A stretch of 64,000 nt of DNA from Acidobacteriota bacterium (GCA_021846985.1 JAJZVX010000001.1:310001-374000), one strand, 5' to 3'; positions 1 to 9,136 are shown, numbered from the stretch's first letter. A program made the numbers and translations. The notes: generated by a model from the sequence alone, not told the origin.

Positions 1-1
1 C

Positions 2-133
2 GAGTGCGTCTTGTTCACGCAGGGCAGTTCGGCCCGCCTCACGCCCGTCACCAAAGACGCACCCGTCGACGCCGTCATTGTCGGCATCGTCGATTCTGTC
101 GAAGTCGAGGGCAAACTCCTGGAGAAGCCATAA
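2..133 (+). CDS. EutN/CcmL-family BMC-P vertex protein, C-terminal fragment (5' end outside window)
   Basis: Frame 2 reads ECVLFTQGSSARLTPVTKDAPVDAVIVGIVDSVEVEGKLLEKP*, typical of the BMC-P C-terminus (DAVIVGIVDSVEV); ends next to the ALDH and two further BMC-P genes. Confidence 0.75.
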   Translation, partial: ECVLFTQGSSARLTPVTKDAPVDAVIVGIVDSVEVEGKLLEKP

Positions 134-1579
134 ATGCCAATCGAGGCGCAGGTAGTGGAAGAGATCGCGCGGGAAGTCATTGCCCGCCTTCGTATGCAGT
201 TGCAGCCCTCCGGCTCGTTCCAGGCCTCCGCGCCCGCCGCCGCCTCCGGGCGCGACGGCGTCTTCGCCACCGTGGACGAGGCCGTGCTCGCGGCCTGGCA
301 GGCGCAGAAGAAGGTCGAGGCCATGACGCTCGAAGAGCGCGCCCGCATGACCGGCATCATCGTGCGCATCTGCCATGACCGCCGCGAAGAGCTGGGCTGC
401 ATGGAGCTGGAGGAAACCGGGGTGGGCCGCCTCGATCACAAGATCCTCAAGCTTACCAATATGCGCTTTGTGCAGAGCGTCGAAGTCTTGCGCACTGAGG
501 CGCGCACGCGCAGCACCGGGCTCTGCCTCGTCGAACACGCGCCCTGGGGCGTCATCGGCATGATGTTGCCGGTCACTCATTCCGTGCCCACCATGGCCTC
601 GAACGCCATCAATATCCTCGCCGCCGGCAATACGGCGGTCTTCGGACCGCATCCGTCCGGCCAGAAGGTCGCCCGTTACGCGCTTCAGCTCTGGAATCGC
701 GAAATCGAACGCGAACTGGGTGTGGCCAACGTGCTCACCACCACCGGAGAAGCCAGCATCGAAGCCGCCGGGCAAATCTTCAACCATCCCAAGGTGGCCC
801 TGCTCTGCGTCACCGGCGGCACGGCTGTGGCCCGCGCCGCGGCCAAGTCCGGCAAGCGCGTCATCGCCGGCGGGCCCGGCAACCCGCCTGTCGTCGTGGA
901 TGAAACCGCTGATCTCGATCGCGCCGCCCGCTGCGTCGTCGAAGGAGCCGCCTTTGACAACAATCTGCTCTGCATCGGCGAAAAAGAAATCTTCGTTGTC
1001 GCCTCCGTTGCCAGTGCTTTCATCCAGGCCATGCGCCGCGCCGGCGCCTTTCAACTCGATGCGGCCGCCATTGAACGCCTCAGCAAAGCAGCCTTCACCT
1101 ACGACGGCACGGGCGGCGGCTGCGCCCGCGCGCACCTCAAAAAGGATCTGGTCGGCAAAGACGTTGCGGTGCTCGCTGCGGCGGCGGGCGTGCGCGTTCC
1201 GCCCGGTGTCGATCTGCTCTTTGGAGAAACCGATGAAAATCATCCCTTCGTGGTGGAAGAACAGATGATGCCTTTCATCCCCGTGGTCCGCGTGCCGGAT
1301 GTGGATGCCGCCATTGCCGCGGCGGTCCGCGCCGAGCACGGCTACGGACACACGGCCATCATTCACACGCAGAACGTCGAAACCGCCACGCGCATGGCGC
1401 GGGCCATCAATACCACGCTCTTTATTCAGAACGCCGCCTCGCCTGCCTCGCTGGGCGTCGGCGGCCCGGGCTACTTCAGCCACACCATCGCCACTCCCAC
1501 CGGGGAAGGCGTCACCACGCCCCTCACCTTCACCCGCGAACGGCAAATCGTGGTGGGCAACGCCTTGCGGATCGTCTAG
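134..1579 (+). CDS. BMC-associated CoA-acylating aldehyde dehydrogenase (EutE/PduP type)
   Basis: 481 aa; catalytic-Cys context FDNNLLCIGEKEIFVV; N-terminal amphipathic helix; sits among BMC-P genes. Confidence 0.9.
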   Translation: MPIEAQVVEEIAREVIARLRMQLQPSGSFQASAPAAASGRDGVFATVDEAVLAAWQAQKKVEAMTLEERARMTGIIVRICHDRREELGCMELEETGVGRLDHKILKLTNMRFVQSVEVLRTEARTRSTGLCLVEHAPWGVIGMMLPVTHSVPTMASNAINILAAGNTAVFGPHPSGQKVARYALQLWNREIERELGVANVLTTTGEASIEAAGQIFNHPKVALLCVTGGTAVARAAAKSGKRVIAGGPGNPPVVVDETADLDRAARCVVEGAAFDNNLLCIGEKEIFVVASVASAFIQAMRRAGAFQLDAAAIERLSKAAFTYDGTGGGCARAHLKKDLVGKDVAVLAAAAGVRVPPGVDLLFGETDENHPFVVEEQMMPFIPVVRVPDVDAAIAAAVRAEHGYGHTAIIHTQNVETATRMARAINTTLFIQNAASPASLGVGGPGYFSHTIATPTGEGVTTPLTFTRERQIVVGNALRIV

Positions 1580-1581
1580 CC

Positions 1582-1866
1582 ATGTTTCTTGCACGCATTG
1601 TAGGCACGGTGGTTGCGGCCGCCAAACACGCTACGCTGGGCGGCTGCCGGTTGCTGCTCGCGCAGCGGCTTGAGGCCGGCGGCAGCCTGGCCGCGGAGCC
1701 CATCGTGGTGGTGGATTGGATGGGAGCGGCTAGCGGCGCCACCGTGCTGGTCTCCACCGATGGCGACATCGCGCGGGCGCGGCTGGGCAACACAACCCCT
1801 GTCCGCATGGTGGTTGCCGCCCTTGTGGACCATGTGCATGCGCCCGCGGGCGCTGCCGGGAGTTAA
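1582..1866 (+). CDS. EutN/CcmL-family BMC-P vertex protein
   Basis: 94 aa; starts MFLARIVGTVVAAAKHATLGGCRLLLAQ, contains VVVDWMGAASGATVLVSTDGDIARARL, ends VVAALVDHV. Confidence 0.88.
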   Translation: MFLARIVGTVVAAAKHATLGGCRLLLAQRLEAGGSLAAEPIVVVDWMGAASGATVLVSTDGDIARARLGNTTPVRMVVAALVDHVHAPAGAAGS

Positions 1867-1869
1867 CGT

Positions 1870-2157
1870 ATGCGCTTGGGCTTTGTTCGCGGGCATCTCA
1901 CGCTCAACCAGGCCGTCGAGTCCCTGCACGGCAAAACCCTGCTCGTCGTGGAGCCGGTGACCATGGAGAACCTTCGCGCCCGCAGCGGCATGGGCGGTGG
2001 CAAAACCCTCATTGCCGTCGATCTCCTCGGCGCCGCCCAGGGCCAGATGGTCGCCTTCACCGAAGGCCGCGAGGCTGCCAATCCCTTCTGGCCCGGTGCG
2101 GCGCCCATCGACGCCTATTGTTCCCTCATCGTGGATGCCTTTGACCTTCATTCATAA
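1870..2157 (+). CDS. EutN/CcmL-family BMC-P vertex protein
   Basis: 95 aa; starts MRLGFVRGHLTLNQAVESLHGKTLLVVEP, contains LIAVDLLGAAQGQMVAFTEGREAANPF, ends DAYCSLIVDAFDL. Confidence 0.87.
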   Translation: MRLGFVRGHLTLNQAVESLHGKTLLVVEPVTMENLRARSGMGGGKTLIAVDLLGAAQGQMVAFTEGREAANPFWPGAAPIDAYCSLIVDAFDLHS

Positions 2158-2203
2158 ACCAGGCCCGGCTTGCGGAATTTCGAGATAGAGGAGTGAAAAC
2201 AAG

Positions 2204-3283
2204 ATGAAGAGCATGGATAGGACCGGTCGTAAGCTGATCTCGATGCGCGATGCGCAAAACGCTCTGGCGGCGGGCGCACGCAGCCTCCAGGTTTGCGGAA
2301 ATACAGTCGTCACTCCTTCGGCCCGCGACTTCCTCGCCCAGCACAACATCGCCCTCGTCGCCGCAGACAAGGCCAGCGCCGCCGCGCCCGCCGCGTCCAG
2401 CGCCGGCCGCAGCGCGCCGCCGCCGCGCAGCGCGGCCAATCCCAAGCTCTTCCACACCCCCGAGGCCGAAGCCGTCAAAAAGGAAATCTGCGCCATCGGC
2501 CGCAAGCTCTGGATGCGTCAGTTCGTCGACGGCAACGGCGGCAACATCTCCTATCGCATCGGGCCCAACGAAGTCATCTGCACACCCACGCTGGTCAGCA
2601 AATTCGATCTCACGCCCGAAGACCTCAGCATGGTCGATCTCGAGGGCAACCAGATTGCCGGAACCAAACCCCGCACCAGCGAAATTCTGCTCCATCTTGA
2701 AATCTTCAAGGCCCAGCCCGAGGCCAAAGCCTGTGTCCACTGCCATCCGCCGCATGCCACGGCCTATGCCATCACCGGCCGCGTCCCGCCCAATCTCTTC
2801 ATTCCAGAGTTCGAGGTCTTCGTCGGCAAAGTCGCCATCTCCCCGTACGAAACTCCCGGAACGCCCGCCTTCGCGCAAACCGTGCTGCCCTTCGTCAAGG
2901 ACCACAACACCGTGCTCCTCGCCAACCATGGCATCATCTGCTGGGCCGACTCCGTTACCCACGCCGAGTGGTACGCCGAGGTGCTCGAAACCTATTGCTG
3001 GACTCTGCTCATCGCCTCGCAGCTTGGCGTGCCGCTCGCGCAGATCTCCGAGCAGAAGGGCGCCGATCTCCTTGCCATCAAAAAGCGCCTCGGCCTTCCC
3101 GATGTCCGCTTCGATACCTCCCAGATGAAAGAGTGCCAGCTCTCTGATCTTGAAGCTTCCACTCCCATCGCCATGACGCCCGGCGCCAATGAGTGCCGCC
3201 CCGCCGGCGTTGCCAACGCCGAACTCGACGCCCTCGTCGCATCCGTCACCGATGCGGTCATGAGCGCCATCGGCGGCAAGTGA
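2204..3283 (+). CDS. Class II (fuculose/rhamnulose-phosphate type) aldolase with N-terminal TPSARD module and Ala/Pro linker
   Basis: GNGGNISYRIG, ACVHCHPPHATAYA and LLANHGIICWADSVTHAEWYAEVLE motifs of class II aldolases; N-terminal VTPSARDFLAQHNI and linker AAAPAASSAGRSAPPPR. Confidence 0.87.
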   Translation: MKSMDRTGRKLISMRDAQNALAAGARSLQVCGNTVVTPSARDFLAQHNIALVAADKASAAAPAASSAGRSAPPPRSAANPKLFHTPEAEAVKKEICAIGRKLWMRQFVDGNGGNISYRIGPNEVICTPTLVSKFDLTPEDLSMVDLEGNQIAGTKPRTSEILLHLEIFKAQPEAKACVHCHPPHATAYAITGRVPPNLFIPEFEVFVGKVAISPYETPGTPAFAQTVLPFVKDHNTVLLANHGIICWADSVTHAEWYAEVLETYCWTLLIASQLGVPLAQISEQKGADLLAIKKRLGLPDVRFDTSQMKECQLSDLEASTPIAMTPGANECRPAGVANAELDALVASVTDAVMSAIGGK

Positions 3284-3303
3284 CCGCCGGAGGGTCTGCC
3301 GCC

Positions 3304-4059
3304 ATGAATCAGGTCGAGCGCCTTCGCCACATTCGCGATCTCCTCGCGCAAAGGGACTTTGTCAGCCTCGAAGAACTGTGTGCGCAGCTTGGCGTCTCCC
3401 GCGCCACCGTGCGCCGCGATCTCATCGAGGCCGAACGCGGCCGCACCATCCGTCGCGTCCACGGCGGCGCCATGTCCACCGCCTCGCGCGAAGAGGCCCT
3501 CGACTTCGGCCGCCTCTCCGTCAGTTGCCGCGAAGAAAAGACGCGCATCGGCCGTGCCGCGGCCGATCAGGTGCAGGACGGACAGACCGTCGTCCTAGGA
3601 GGCGGTTCCACCGTGGCCGAGGTCGCCCGCGGCCTCCTCGACCGCCCCATCCAGATCGTCACCAACTCCATCCCCGTGGCGCAGATCTTCTGGGATTGCC
3701 GCCAGACCGAGGTCACGCTCACCGGCGGTTCGCTTTATCCCCGCCTCGGCATCCAGTTCGGTCCCATCTGCGAGCGCATGCTTCACAGCATCTCCGCCGA
3801 CCTCGCCATCCTCGGCATCCGCGGCATCACCGCCGACGGCCTCAGCGACGCCAGCGCTCTTGTCGTTGAAGCCATTCGCGCCATGATGAAGTGTGCCCAG
3901 CGCGTTCTCATCGTCGCCGACCACACCAAGTTCGGCCGTAACTCCATGATCCGCGTGGCTAGCCTCGCCGAGGTCCACCAGATCGTCACCGACCGCGGCC
4001 TCGCGCCTGAATTCCTTCAGATCCTCGACGACCAGCGCGTCGCTTGCCTCCTGGCCTGA
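3304..4059 (+). CDS. DeoR-family transcriptional regulator
   Basis: HTH LEELCAQLGVSRATVRRDLIEAERGRTIRRVHGGAM plus DeoR sensor domain; ATG at 3304. Confidence 0.92.
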   Translation: MNQVERLRHIRDLLAQRDFVSLEELCAQLGVSRATVRRDLIEAERGRTIRRVHGGAMSTASREEALDFGRLSVSCREEKTRIGRAAADQVQDGQTVVLGGGSTVAEVARGLLDRPIQIVTNSIPVAQIFWDCRQTEVTLTGGSLYPRLGIQFGPICERMLHSISADLAILGIRGITADGLSDASALVVEAIRAMMKCAQRVLIVADHTKFGRNSMIRVASLAEVHQIVTDRGLAPEFLQILDDQRVACLLA

Positions 4060-4339
4060 AACGCCTCCGCCTTGCTTGTCCGGGATGCCTCGCGTGCCTC
4101 CCGCACCCCGGAATCAGGAAGCACGGCCGCGCGATGCTCGGCGCCCGCCGGGAGCCGCCTCACTGCTTCTGCCGCGCTCTCTTGTCGGCTCGGATGTGCG
4201 TTCGCCGCCTCCGCCGCCGCTCGCTGCCCGCCCGCTGCCTTTGCAGAAGATTTCCCTCTCCTGGCGCACAATCGCCTCATGCCTTGCCACGCCTTCATCT
4301 CCCGTTCCGGTGCCCCGTCAGAGCGTAGCCCCGATTCGT

Positions 4340-4400
4340 TGCATGCGGGCAAGAACCCCCTACCCCCCCCCGGGGTCCGTTCTCCTTCCTTTCGCCTTTA
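4340..4400 (+). repeat. Dispersed intergenic element, copy A (C-tract plus GGGGTCCGTTCTCCTTCCTTTCGCCT)
   Basis: 26 bp exact match (4372-4397) to the reverse complement of 16916-16941, both next to long C-runs. Confidence 0.8.
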
Positions 4401-4429
4401 TGCAAGATCGGCCGGCTTCCAGGCCGCGA

Positions 4430-5191
4430 TCATCCTTGATCTCTCCACAGCATCACCCCGCCGAGCAGGCCCTTCTCGTTCGAAATGATGCTCACGTTCT
4501 CCGGCATGGCAAAGTGAATCTTCTTTGTATTGCCGCCGCCCAGATACAGATGGTCCCAGTTGAACAACGCTTCGGTTTGCTTGATGGCGGCCATGAGGAA
4601 GTCGTTCCAGCGCGCCTTGCCGAACTTGTCCAGTCCGCGCCGCCCGATGTAGTCCTCGTAGGTCATGCCTTTCTTGCGCCAGGGGTGATGTCCCAGCTCC
4701 AGCCCCGGAACCAGATGGCCGTTGGTGAACAGTGCCGCGCCCATGCCTGTGCCCAGGGTCAGCACCAGTTCCACACCCTTGCCCTCGATGGCTCCATAGC
4801 CGGCCACGTCGGCGTCGTTGCCCACGCGTACGGGTTTGTGCCAGCGTTTTTCCAGCTCCTCCTGCAGGGGAAATCCGCCCGCCCACTGCGGATGCAGATT
4901 GAAGCCCAGAAAAGTGCAGCCGTGCTTCACCACCCCCGGGAAACCTACAGAAACGCGGTCGAAACTGCCCAGCATCCGGCGCAGTTCGTCCAGGCCTTCG
5001 AGTACCGAAGCCGGCGTGGGCACGGCCGGCGTGGGCACGCGCTGGCGCTCGGTCACCGGCGCTCCATGGGCGTCCAGAAGCAGGGCCTTCAACCCCGAGC
5101 CTCCAATGTCGATGCTCAGCGTAAGCGGGCCCGCCGAGCTGGTGGCGGCATGAGCGGATAGGTTGTGTGCAGTGGATCCTTTGGTGGCCAT
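4430..5191 (-). CDS. ppgK: ROK-family glucokinase, probably polyphosphate glucokinase
   Basis: SIDIGGSGLKALLLD; VGNDADVAGYGAIEGKGVELVLTLGTGMGAALF; GLELGHHPW; start placed at MATKGS. Confidence 0.85.
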   Translation of the reverse strand: MATKGSTAHNLSAHAATSSAGPLTLSIDIGGSGLKALLLDAHGAPVTERQRVPTPAVPTPASVLEGLDELRRMLGSFDRVSVGFPGVVKHGCTFLGFNLHPQWAGGFPLQEELEKRWHKPVRVGNDADVAGYGAIEGKGVELVLTLGTGMGAALFTNGHLVPGLELGHHPWRKKGMTYEDYIGRRGLDKFGKARWNDFLMAAIKQTEALFNWDHLYLGGGNTKKIHFAMPENVSIISNEKGLLGGVMLWRDQG

Positions 5192-5327
5192 CAGCCGCAT
5201 TGTACTGCCTGGACCGGGAAATGTAACGGCGCAAATCGAATCCGGAATCGACGGGATATCCGTTGCCAATTTGCGTTTTCGCTATTTTCTTCCGCGCGAA
5301 GACAAGGTGCGGTCTAGTCTAGAGAGC

Positions 5328-6335
5328 ATGGGCATCTGGACGCTTCTTTCACCACTGCCAATGGCCGCTATCTGGCTTTCCCAGAACCGTTTTTTTGGCC
5401 GCATCCTGGACGAATGGGGCGACGATACGCAGGAGTTCATCCGCCTGAAGCTCCCGCATCTGCTGCTGGTCGCAATCATTGCCTTCGTCCTGAACAAGCT
5501 GTTGAGTCTTGCCTCGGCGCACATGATTCGCGTTGCCGAACTGCATGCCGGCAGACCTGCGCGCATCTCCCAGGTCAAAACCCTTGCCGGAGTAATTCGC
5601 GCTACCGGCCTGGCCGTGATTGCCCTGATTGCAAGCCTTCAGTTTCTCGCCGCTCTTGGCGCCAACCTGGCTCCTCTGCTGGCTTCGGCGGGCGTGGCTG
5701 GGATTGCCGTGGGGCTGGCCGCCCAGAACATCGTCAAGGATGTCTTCAACGGCGTTCTGATTCTGCTGGAGAATCAGTTCAACGTCGGCGATCAGGTGCG
5801 TTTGGCCGGGATCGCCGGAACCGTGGAAGCCATGACGCTCCGCCAAACCACGGTTCGCGATGCGGATGGCACTCTCTACGTGGTTCCCAACTCGCAAATC
5901 GGCACCGTGGCCAACGTCAGCGCCGGCTATTCGCTTGCCACCGTGAATGTGAGCGTGGATTTTTCAGCCCATCCCGATGAAGTTCGTGCGCTGCTGGCCG
6001 CAATTGTGGCTGACCTGCGCGCCTGCGAGGAGTTCCGCGGTCTTTGGGCTGACGAACCGCAAATTCTCGGTCTGGACGCGATCAAAGGTTCCGAACTGAT
6101 CTTTCCCGTGGTCTTCAAGACTCCGGCAACGAAACAGTACGCGCTTGTTCGCGAGTTCCGCCGCCGCGTTCGTCTGGCCCTCGAGCAAAAGCGTCTTCTG
6201 CCCGGCGACCCTTACCGCATCTTCGGTTACGATGAGCACCAGAGCGGCCATGGCAGGCCGCCCGCCGGCGAGGAGCCTGGCCCGGTGCGCATTCCGCCGG
6301 CAAAGGAAAATAGCGGCCTCTTTGGCAGCGAATAG
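5328..6335 (+). CDS. MscS-family mechanosensitive ion channel
   Basis: LLASAGVAGIAVGLAAQNIVKDVFNGVLILLENQFNVGDQV...GTVEAMTLRQTTVRDADGTLYVVPNSQI; ATG chosen at 5328 within a longer ORF. Confidence 0.9.
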   Translation: MGIWTLLSPLPMAAIWLSQNRFFGRILDEWGDDTQEFIRLKLPHLLLVAIIAFVLNKLLSLASAHMIRVAELHAGRPARISQVKTLAGVIRATGLAVIALIASLQFLAALGANLAPLLASAGVAGIAVGLAAQNIVKDVFNGVLILLENQFNVGDQVRLAGIAGTVEAMTLRQTTVRDADGTLYVVPNSQIGTVANVSAGYSLATVNVSVDFSAHPDEVRALLAAIVADLRACEEFRGLWADEPQILGLDAIKGSELIFPVVFKTPATKQYALVREFRRRVRLALEQKRLLPGDPYRIFGYDEHQSGHGRPPAGEEPGPVRIPPAKENSGLFGSE

Positions 6336-6373
6336 CCGCTTCGCGGCCGGGGCGCAGCATCGGCTAACGGGCC

Positions 6374-8524
6374 TCAGGCGAGAGCTTGCAGCAACTCTTC
6401 CGCATCAACGATGGGCGGCAGGCACGTGCGTCCGCGGCAAACGATCGCCCACACAGCGGCGCCCTTTGGCGACGGCATCGGAAGAAGCATCTCCTCCAGC
6501 GCTTCCGGCACTCCGCCGGGCGTCAGCCGGTGGGGGGCGATTCGCATCACCGTTTTGTTCACGGCGAAGCGGGCCACGGCGATTGCCTCCAGCCGCGCCG
6601 CCTCAGGTCCCGAGCCGACCACCACCACTTGCACCGGGTCCAGCAGCAGCCGCTCCAGCGCCAGTCCGTAACTGCCGGCGTACAGGCCAAGGTGCTCCGC
6701 GATTCCCGCCAGCGACTCCAGAGTGTCCGCGGCGATTTCGCGATACTCGCTTCGTCCGCTCAAAGCCTCCAGCCGCAGCAGTGCGGCGGCGGCGGTGGGG
6801 TTGCCGGCCGGCGTGGGCGCATCCTGCAGAGGCTTGCGCCGCGCCGCCAGTGCGCCCAGCGGAGGCGCGCTCTCCGAAGCTGCGGCGCTGTCGAAGAACG
6901 CTCCACCCACCCGGTCATAGAAGCGCGCAATCATGGCGTCGGCCAGCTTCACCCCGGCATGGTAATAGCGCATCTCGCCGCTGCAAAGCCACGCATCAAG
7001 ACACGCGTGCACAGTGAAGGCGTAATCGTCCAGCGTGCCTGCGATCGTTTCTGTTGCGTTCGTGCCCGGCGGATAGGCAATGACGTGACGCAGCGGCTGA
7101 TCGCCATCCCAAGCTTCGTTGAGCAGCCGGTTCAGCGTGAGCAGGGCAAAGTCGCGCGGCCCGCTAAGGCGCAAGACGCGGCTGGTTTCCAGGTAGGCGC
7201 TTATGGCCATCGCATTCCAGCCCGTGTAAAGGGTGCGGTCAATGAAAGGCGCCGGACGGTTGCCGCGCGCCTCCAGCAGCCGCGTGCGTGCCGAGGCCAG
7301 GAGAGGCTTCAGGCTGTCGGTTGTCACGCCGCTCTCTTTTGCCAGCTCGGCCAGAGACTGTTTCACATGCAGTACGTTTTTGGCCGGGTTGTGGTGCATG
7401 TCGCCCAGTTCGCCAATCTCCCAGTATTTTGCGGCGAACTCGAACTCGCCCGGCCGCAGTGCCGCCCGCGCCTCGTCCAGTGTCCATGTAAAGTAGTCGC
7501 CATCGTCCTCAAGATTGATGTCCGCGTCCTGCGAGGCATAGAAACCGCCCTTCACGCGATCCGTCATGACCGTGTCAAGCCAACCGGCAATCTCCTCGGC
7601 GGTGACCCGAAAATCCTTGCGCGCCAGGCTCTGGAATCCATGCACGTAGTTTCGCAGCAGCTCGGTATTGTCGTAGAGCATCTTCTCAAAGTGGGGGACT
7701 ACCCAATGCTCATCGACGCTGTAGCGGTGAAAGCCTCCGGCAAGCTGGTCGTAGACGCCGCCCCCCGCCATTTTTTCCAGGGTCACTTGAAATGCCGCCA
7801 GGGCCAGTTCGTTGTCGCGATGCATGGCCACTTCCAGAAGCAGGTCCAGGGCCGCCGGGTGAGGGAATTTGGGCTGCGATCCGAAGCCGCCGTGGCGCGC
7901 GTCATGCTGCGCCAGGGCAGATCCGGCGATCTTGTCCACAAGGGCGAGGTTGAGTGCCGTGCCGCGCCCCGAGAAGCTTTCGTTGTGTTCGATGGCCGCC
8001 ATCACGTTGGCGGCCGTTTCGAGCGCCTCCTCGCGCCGCTCGTGCCAAACCTGCGCCAGCGTCAACAGTACCTGCCGGATGCCGGGTCTTCCGTAGCGGT
8101 CGTCGCGCGGAATATAGGTTCCGCCAAAGTAAGGCCGGCCATCCGGAGTGAGAAACGCCGTGAGCGGCCAGCCGCCCTGTCCGCTGATTGCGGCCACGGC
8201 CGCCTGATAGCGCGCGTCCACCTCCGGCCGCTCGTCGCGGTCCACCTTGACGGCGACATAATGTTCGTTGATCAGCGCGGCGATTTCGGGATCCTCATAG
8301 GACTCGCGGTCCATTACATGGCACCAATGGCACCACACCGCGCCTATGTCCAGCAGAATCGGCTTGTCCTCGGCTTTTGCCCGCGCAAAGGCATCGCTGC
8401 CCCACGGATGCCAATGCACAGGCTGATGCCGCGCCGAACGCAGGTAAGAGGATGCCGACATTTCCAGCAGGTTCACTTCACCGGGCTCTGAACGATGGGC
8501 ATCACGCATGGGCTGAGCATACAT
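6374..8524 (-). CDS. DUF255/YyaL-family thioredoxin-domain protein
   Basis: PVHWHPWGSDAFARAKAEDKPILLDIGAVWCHWCHVMDRESYED; SGQGGWPLTAFLTPDGRPYFGGTYIP. Confidence 0.93.
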   Translation of the reverse strand: MYAQPMRDAHRSEPGEVNLLEMSASSYLRSARHQPVHWHPWGSDAFARAKAEDKPILLDIGAVWCHWCHVMDRESYEDPEIAALINEHYVAVKVDRDERPEVDARYQAAVAAISGQGGWPLTAFLTPDGRPYFGGTYIPRDDRYGRPGIRQVLLTLAQVWHERREEALETAANVMAAIEHNESFSGRGTALNLALVDKIAGSALAQHDARHGGFGSQPKFPHPAALDLLLEVAMHRDNELALAAFQVTLEKMAGGGVYDQLAGGFHRYSVDEHWVVPHFEKMLYDNTELLRNYVHGFQSLARKDFRVTAEEIAGWLDTVMTDRVKGGFYASQDADINLEDDGDYFTWTLDEARAALRPGEFEFAAKYWEIGELGDMHHNPAKNVLHVKQSLAELAKESGVTTDSLKPLLASARTRLLEARGNRPAPFIDRTLYTGWNAMAISAYLETSRVLRLSGPRDFALLTLNRLLNEAWDGDQPLRHVIAYPPGTNATETIAGTLDDYAFTVHACLDAWLCSGEMRYYHAGVKLADAMIARFYDRVGGAFFDSAAASESAPPLGALAARRKPLQDAPTPAGNPTAAAALLRLEALSGRSEYREIAADTLESLAGIAEHLGLYAGSYGLALERLLLDPVQVVVVGSGPEAARLEAIAVARFAVNKTVMRIAPHRLTPGGVPEALEEMLLPMPSPKGAAVWAIVCRGRTCLPPIVDAEELLQALA

Positions 8525-8578
8525 GAGCCATGCCCGTTCATCCTACTTGCAGATTCCCGCTCTCCCAATGCCGTCTGG

Positions 8579-9136
8579 CTATGCGCTCTTGTTAAGTTCC
8601 ACCTCAATGGCCCTGATCAACTCCGGCGCATCCGGAGCCGTGTCTGGCGCGAACCGCCTCACCACCTCTCCCTGGCGGCTCACCAGGAACTTCTCGAAGT
8701 TCCATGTGAGCTCCGGCTCGGGATTGGGCTCGATTCCATAGCCTTTGAGCTTTTCGCGGAAGGGAACGTCCGACACGCTCGTGGCTTTGGGCTGTGCTGC
8801 AATCAGCGTTGCGTACAGGGGGTGCTTTCCGGGGCCCACCACGGCGATCTTGCTGTACATGGGGAACTTGACGCCGTAATTCGCTGTGCAGAATGTCCGG
8901 ATCTCTGCTTCGGTTCCCGGTTCCTGGCTTTTGAAGTCGTTTGCCGGGAATCCCGTTACCACCAGCCCTTGACCGCGGTACTGTTCGTACAGATTCTCCA
9001 GTCCTTCATATTGCGGCGTCAGTCCGCACTTCGACGCCACGTTTACCACCAGCAGCACCTTGCCCTTGTGTTCCGCCAGCGATACCCTCTCGCCCGTGAT
9101 CTTCTGCAGGGGAATCTCGTACACCGGTGAATGCAT
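8579..9136 (-). CDS. Glutathione peroxidase family protein
   Basis: GKVLLVVNVASKCGLTPQYEGLENLYEQYRGQGLVVTGFPANDF; LTWNFEKFLV. Confidence 0.93.
   Translation of the reverse strand: MHSPVYEIPLQKITGERVSLAEHKGKVLLVVNVASKCGLTPQYEGLENLYEQYRGQGLVVTGFPANDFKSQEPGTEAEIRTFCTANYGVKFPMYSKIAVVGPGKHPLYATLIAAQPKATSVSDVPFREKLKGYGIEPNPEPELTWNFEKFLVSRQGEVVRRFAPDTAPDAPELIRAIEVELNKSA

Noticed and set aside
5229-5276. CGCAAAT ... ATTTGCG inverted repeat between ppgK and mscS
   Set aside because: 7-bp arms with about 30-bp spacing; not convincing as operator or terminator.
6386-8491. 701-aa + strand ORF opposite the DUF255/YyaL gene
   Set aside because: Antisense to a clearly conserved protein; composition is Arg/His/Gln-rich and shows no family motif; typical GC-rich antisense ORF.
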